Source of the DNA: JBGOUJ01 sp041477005
GTDB lineage: Bacteria > Acidobacteriota > Terriglobia > Bryobacterales > JACQDG01
Direction of reading: 5' to 3'
Length of the DNA stretch: 10,000 nt
Assembly: GCA_041477005.1 (NCBI GenBank)
Contig: JBGOUJ010000257.1
Coordinates: forward strand, 1-10,000
Numbering within the stretch: position 1 is the first letter of the stretch; each line of letters begins with the position of its first letter. Of this stretch, positions 7,901 through 10,000 are shown piece after piece. The position numbers and the translations under genes were made by a program. The notes below the pieces were generated by a model. The model was not told the DNA's origin, made no database searches, and was given only the letters and a program-made list of their open reading frames with translations.

Positions 7901-8264
7901 TTCCCTTCTGGGCCTCCGTCAGCTCCTTGTGGGCGAAGGTCGGCGGCATCCGTCGCGCCGGGTCCTTCGCAAAGATCCGCTCAATAATCGCGCTTTTGTC
8001 CGGATCGCCCGGCACGATCGGTACCACGCCGGTGGCGGTGCGCTTCAGCGCCTCCTCGCGGAGGTCGAGCCGCAGCCCCATCATGCGAGCGCCCTTGTCC
8101 GGACCGTGGCAACGGAAGCAGGTATCCGACATGATCGGCCGGACATCGCGGTTGAAACTGACCTCGGCCGCCGCCACCTGGGCTCCGGCCAGAGCGGCCG
8201 CCAGAGAGGCGAGCCCGGCCCAAACCCACCGCTGCTTCCCGCAGGACGACTCGATTCGATTCAC
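4998..8264 (-). CDS. Exported PSCyt1-DUF1549-DUF1553 (PSD1) protein, dihaem-type
   Basis: Starting at GTG 8264 the product has 1088 residues. A Sec-type signal (KQRWVWAGLASLAAALAG, cleavage near VAAA-EV) comes first. PSCyt1 follows, with a c-type haem motif CFRCH at residues 49-53 and a later RRMPP. DUF1549 (PSCyt2, about 164-373) has a second haem motif CAECH at 344-348 in the context GCAECHDHKFDPF. A charged coiled-coil-like segment (EEQQRRREQLSWRL) then leads to a beta-rich region containing AIDGNPRTGW, like discoidin/F5-8 domains. DUF1553 (PSD1) runs from about residue 768 to about 1040. Longer starts back to ATG 8390 would add a Cys-rich stretch unlike the family ahead of the signal peptide, so GTG 8264 is preferred; G-rich sequence (GGGGGTGGAG) precedes it. 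The protein is probably periplasmic and redox active and works with DUF1501. Its substrate is unknown. Confidence 0.92.
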   Translation of the reverse strand: MNRIESSCGKQRWVWAGLASLAAALAGAQVAAAEVSFNRDVRPIMSDTCFRCHGPDKGARMMGLRLDLREEALKRTATGVVPIVPGDPDKSAIIERIFAKDPARRMPPTFAHKELTEAQKGTIRRWVAEGARYERHWAYLPIQRPPVPQTARAPQAASGTPVRNPIDAFVQARLAQEGLQASPEADRRTLVRRVTLDLTGLAPTPDVVEAFVNDKSSDAYEKLVDGLLASPRYAEKQAMHWLDAVRYADTAGFHSDLPYPIWPYRDYVLRAFRDNKPFDQFTREQLAGDLLPDATVEQKVGSAYNRLNRVSPEGGLQPKEYLAKYASDRVRTTSAVWLGSTLGCAECHDHKFDPFLSKDFYSMKAFFADILETGRAPDVGPGAWGAKLDLPTEEQQRRREQLSWRLTEARRNLETEAQVLAADAGWEAETLSRYEAGALDWQYQRPLSAQAANGAQLTIYNEEPVESNSYAGGTLISGQAPGKGLIVAGGPNPDNETYTITVRPGEGTWTALGIEGVHDEGLPSHRLARGSDRLVLTEVEAELSAAGGGPARRLAFVLASASVPADSELHPMAAIDGNPRTGWGVVSNGDPGDLFLALRFAEKVRTEGDSVLTVRLRHDSEFRRATLGRFRLALSAAEYSWPQPENRRARRKDGDSAKADHRGLSAPVVAALRAAEDKRTPAQKKALLDYYQWASPDLQPLVVEVAKLEAELAQLESEIPRVVVAKSTRPQVTRILPRANWMDDSHEIVEPAVPVFLGRVATDGRRATRLDLATWLVSPDNPLTARVFVNRLWRQFFGAGLSRVLDDLGSQGDWPVYLDMLDWLAAEFMQPSWHAAGAHPWDMRHTIRTIVTSHSYRQSSRGNPQLEERDPDNRLLARQSRFRVDAEVVHDVALEVSGLLVEKFGGPSVRPYQPDGYLAALNFPKRDYSASRGEDLYRRGVYTFWQRTFLQPSLANFDAPTREECAINRVNSNTPLQALVLLNDPIFVEAARVFAANILRDGGRALSERIDWAFRRVLSRQPTQQERDTLADLYRKNLARFEADPAGATQLIQVGEAPAPRTARPAELAAMTTVARAILNLHETITRN

Positions 8265-8299
8265 GACTCCACCCCCACAGACTGCTGCTGTCCGTTGAC

Positions 8300-8305
8300 A
8301 TTGTA
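8300..8305 (-). promoter_or_regulatory. Candidate -10 box (TACAAT) for the PSD1-DUF1501 operon
   Basis: The minus strand reads GCGCTACAATGTCAACGG, in which TACAAT matches the -10 consensus at five of six positions. Transcription would start near 8293 and give a leader of about 28 bases before GTG 8264. No convincing -35 hexamer lies 16-18 bases upstream, so an activator or alternative sigma factor may be needed if the box is real. It is overlapped by the inverted repeat at 8304-8317. Confidence 0.35.
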
Positions 8306-8317
8306 GCGCTTTCGCTA
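8304..8317. repeat. Perfect 5-bp inverted repeat overlapping the -10 box (possible operator)
   Basis: TAGCG-CTTT-CGCTA is a perfect short palindrome with a four-base spacer, placed over the upstream edge of the candidate -10 box. On the minus strand the segment GAAAGCGCTACA keeps one full half and part of the other half of the symmetrical GAAAGC-GCTTTC type bound by LacI-family regulators. Both the role and the regulator family are inference, and a five-base arm can occur by chance. Confidence 0.25.
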
Positions 8318-8479
8318 GAACCGCATCGCAGACGCCGTGGCGGCGAAGGCCGTCACCAAGTCGTAAAACGCACAACGGGGCAGAAACCAAGATGCACTAC
8401 GGATCCAATATGACCACTCTGGGGCCCAATCTACTCTAATCGGCATTTGCGCTGAACCCAATTCCACAAGGCGAGGCGG

Positions 8480-8541
8480 CTGAGCGCAAACGGCTGATCC
8501 GGGATTTTGTCAGGCTCCCTGGCTGCCTGACGTGCGCTCAG
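8480..8541. repeat. Nested double inverted repeat
   Basis: The outer arms CTGAGCGCA (8480-8488) and TGCGCTCAG (8533-8541) are perfect 9-bp complements. Inside them, GTCAGGC (8509-8515) and GCCTGAC (8525-8531) form a perfect 7-bp stem with a nine-base loop, one base from the outer right arm. The left side carries 20 unpaired bases (8489-8508). As RNA on either strand this would fold into a two-tier hairpin with a bulge. No U-tract follows in either direction, so it is not a classic intrinsic terminator. Confidence 0.6.
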
Positions 8542-8639
8542 GGACGGCGACAGCATCAACCACGCGGTCGGGATCTCGGCAACTCACGCGCTTTTTAGCA
8601 GTGATGCGCGTGATTGCGGAAGGCAGGTCACGTCAGGCA
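8524..8639. repeat. 11-bp inverted repeat TGCCTGACGTG / CACGTCAGGCA
   Basis: TGCCTGACGTG (8524-8534) and CACGTCAGGCA (8629-8639) are perfect complements 94 bases apart. The left arm overlaps the right side of both hairpins in the nested repeat, so the structures are mutually exclusive. The seven-base core GTCAGGC occurs three times within 130 bases (8509 and 8632 forward, 8525 reverse). Possible explanations are paired binding sites, a structured RNA with alternative folds, or the remains of a small mobile element. Confidence 0.5.
8584..8613. repeat. 8-bp inverted repeat TCACGCGC / GCGCGTGA
   Basis: TCACGCGC (8584-8591) and GCGCGTGA (8606-8613) form a perfect GC-rich stem with a 14-base loop. 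It is the first hairpin reached after the stop codon of the GGT-family gene (8671) on the minus strand, 58 bases downstream. It could protect or define that mRNA's 3' end, but it lacks a following T run. Confidence 0.45.
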
Positions 8640-8670
8640 TTGGCGCTCTGCGATCTATCAAGTCTGTTGC

Positions 8671-10000
8671 TCAATATCCAATCGCGGCCCCTTCTCCTCG
8701 CGGGTCAGCCCCTCCGGTGAAGCGAATCGGTTTGCCTTTAGCATCGTATTCGATGGTCAGCCCATGGGCATTGCCGGTTCTGCGCACGCTGATCTTATGG
8801 CCCTTGGCTATCAAGTCATTCCGCACCGGCTCCGGCATACCGTCATCCACCACAATGATGTCCGGCTCAACGAAGCTCAGGCGCGGTGCAGCAATCGCCT
8901 GTTGAACGTCCATCCGAAAATCGATCAGGTTCATCACCATCTGCGGGACAGTTTGCAGGATGGTGTGGCCGCCAGGAGTTCCGATGGCTACCCAGGGCTT
9001 CCCCTCGCGCAGGATGATGACCGGGCAATAGCCGGCAAGTTTGTGGCGGCCGGGGAAGGCATCCATAGGATTCCCTTTCGGCTCAAAAGTGGAATAGGAA
9101 AGCGAGTCATTGAGCCAGATACCCGTGCCTTTCACCAGGACCTTGCTGCCAAAAAGATTTCCCAGGGTTTGAGTGGCGGAGACGACATTGCCCCAGGCGT
9201 CTGCGACCACGAAATGTGTCGTGTGCTGATCCCGACTTGTCACATCCTCGGGCGGCTCAAACGGTGTGGCCCGCTGAGGGTTGATCTTCGCCGCTTCAGC
9301 GACCCAGTACCTTTCTGAAAGCAGCTTGTCAAGAGGGGGCGGGGCGATGTCAGGATCACCGGCATACTTAAGCCGGGCGTGGTAGGCCAGCTTCGTCGCC
9401 TCGGCGTAGGTGTGCAGGTAAGCCGCGCTGTTGTGACCTAGCGATCTCAGGTCAAAGCGGCTCATAATTCCCAGCCGCAGCAGCCCATTCCAGGCGTTGG
9501 TCGGAGCGGAGGCCGTGACTACACTGTAACCTCGGTAATCGATGCTGATTGTTTTCCACCATTCGGCGCGGCTCCGGCGCAGGTCATCGAGAGTCAGGAA
9601 GCCTCCGATCTCCCGCGTCGCGGCGTCAATCGCTCTGCCCAATTCGCCGCCGTGCACCGCTTTAGCCCCCTGTTCCGCCACCAGCCTCAACGACCTAGCC
9701 AGATCTTTCTGGATCAGACGCTCTCCCGCGTAGAGCGGCTCTCCGTCCCGACCGTAGATGCCCTTGGCGTGTTCGGGAAATGAAGGGAATTCCGATTTGA
9801 TATACACGGCTGTTCTTTCACTGATGACGAATCCCCCGTCGGCCGCTTTGATGGCCGGTTCAAAAAGGCGCTTCCATTCAAGCTTGCCATAGCTCTTCGA
9901 CAATTCCTCCCAAGCGGCGGCGTTGCCCGGCGTGGAGACAGCCTTTGCGCCGCGCCGGTTCTCCAGGTAGTTCGGTGTAGGAGGACGGAAGACATCCGAG
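8671..10000 (-). CDS. Gamma-glutamyltransferase-family protein (N-terminus beyond right edge)
   Basis: The frame is open to the window edge. The sequence before TTG 9903 continues the family (FRPPTPNYLENRRGAKAVST, then PGNAAAWEEL), so TTG 9903 is an internal codon. The visible part is 442 residues and ends with the usual GGADPRGEGAAIGY. GGTs are Ntn hydrolases that cleave themselves before a threonine, which then attacks gamma-glutamyl bonds of glutathione and related peptides, usually in the periplasm. The autoprocessing Thr is T260 of the fragment (HTTHFVV, codon at 9220-9222), leaving a small subunit of 183 residues, close to the normal size. The TxT pair partner (T278) and the PGG of the oxyanion region are kept. 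Residues equivalent to E. coli N411, D433, S462 and S463 appear as Gly, Tyr, Ala and Gly, so substrate preference may differ from classical GGT. Confidence 0.92.
   Translation of the reverse strand, partial: SDVFRPPTPNYLENRRGAKAVSTPGNAAAWEELSKSYGKLEWKRLFEPAIKAADGGFVISERTAVYIKSEFPSFPEHAKGIYGRDGEPLYAGERLIQKDLARSLRLVAEQGAKAVHGGELGRAIDAATREIGGFLTLDDLRRSRAEWWKTISIDYRGYSVVTASAPTNAWNGLLRLGIMSRFDLRSLGHNSAAYLHTYAEATKLAYHARLKYAGDPDIAPPPLDKLLSERYWVAEAAKINPQRATPFEPPEDVTSRDQHTTHFVVADAWGNVVSATQTLGNLFGSKVLVKGTGIWLNDSLSYSTFEPKGNPMDAFPGRHKLAGYCPVIILREGKPWVAIGTPGGHTILQTVPQMVMNLIDFRMDVQQAIAAPRLSFVEPDIIVVDDGMPEPVRNDLIAKGHKISVRRTGNAHGLTIEYDAKGKPIRFTGGADPRGEGAAIGY

Larger units (their letters stand above)
8265..8670. 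other. Non-coding stretch between GGT-family gene and PSD1 operon
   Basis: These 406 bases hold no ORF with family features. An open frame that extends the PSD1 gene back to 8390 lacks plausible protein character. The left part contains the candidate promoter and operator of the PSD1 operon. Bases 8318-8479 show nothing recognisable. The right part (8480-8639) contains a cluster of perfect inverted repeats listed separately. Because the GGT-family gene ends at 8671 reading leftwards, this stretch must also carry its 3' end, but no hairpin followed by a T run is present on the minus strand. Confidence 0.7.

Noticed and set aside
8295..8300. Perfect TTGACA -35 hexamer on the plus strand
   Set aside because: No -10 match lies at 16-18 bp and no plus-strand gene follows; it is a chance match in a promoter region used on the other strand.
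8265..8390. N-terminal extension of the PSD1 gene from ATG 8390
   Set aside because: The extra residues are Cys- and Arg-rich, precede an otherwise normal signal peptide and do not match the family. The candidate promoter and a G-rich ribosome site lie inside this stretch.
8480..8541. Integron attC site
   Set aside because: The palindromic layout invites it, but no RYYYAAC/GTTRRRY core pair bounds the structure and no integrase or cassette is nearby.
8614..9318. Plus-strand open frame of 234 codons overlapping the GGT-family gene
   Set aside because: It is the shadow of a gene with clear family motifs on the minus strand, and no ribosome site or domain is visible.
9901..9903. TTG as the start of the GGT-family gene
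   Set aside because: The frame stays open to the window edge, and the upstream residues continue the family sequence, so the codon is internal and the gene is truncated by the window.

Overview
The window is GC-rich bacterial DNA and most likely comes from the Acidobacteriota, of the Solibacter/Bryobacter kind. That placement is an inference. It rests on the exported DUF1501 + PSCyt1/DUF1549/DUF1553 gene pair (expanded in Planctomycetota, Verrucomicrobiota and Solibacter-like Acidobacteriota), archease next to rsmI, and several genes without Shine-Dalgarno sites. No rRNA, tRNA, CRISPR array or insertion sequence was found.

Left edge (1-1448): the first 93 bases are the N-terminal 31 codons of a minus-strand archease gene. 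Only 13 bp away, in the opposite direction, rsmI (16S rRNA C1402 2'-O-methyltransferase) starts at ATG 107, upstream of which lies archease coding sequence. A small ribbon-helix-helix-type protein follows. Both plus-strand genes have a -10-like hexamer ending exactly six bases before the ATG, which suggests leaderless transcripts. From 1480 to the right edge every recognised gene is on the minus strand.

Middle left (1480-3478): an exported metallo-beta-lactamase-fold hydrolase with a complete metal-ligand set converges on the RHH gene. Next comes a two-gene cassette of lower GC: a HEPN-domain protein whose stop codon overlaps (ATGA) the start of a 125-residue partner that looks like a degenerate minimal nucleotidyltransferase. 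It resembles a HEPN/MNT toxin-antitoxin or defence pair that has lost the canonical catalytic motifs.

Middle right (3541-8264): a large operon for two exported proteins. The 1088-residue PSCyt1/DUF1549/DUF1553 protein (Sec signal, two CxxCH haem motifs) is followed 17 bp downstream by a Tat-exported DUF1501 protein with a strong AGGAGG ribosome site. The physiological role of such pairs is not established. A role in extracytoplasmic breakdown of complex organic matter is often suspected. A -10-like box overlapped by a short inverted repeat lies just upstream.

Right (8265-10000): a 406-bp non-coding stretch holds an unusual cluster of overlapping perfect inverted repeats (8480-8639). Then comes the 3' part of a gamma-glutamyltransferase-family gene that reads off the right edge. 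It keeps the autoprocessing threonine but has replaced several residues that bind the gamma-glutamyl group in E. coli GGT.
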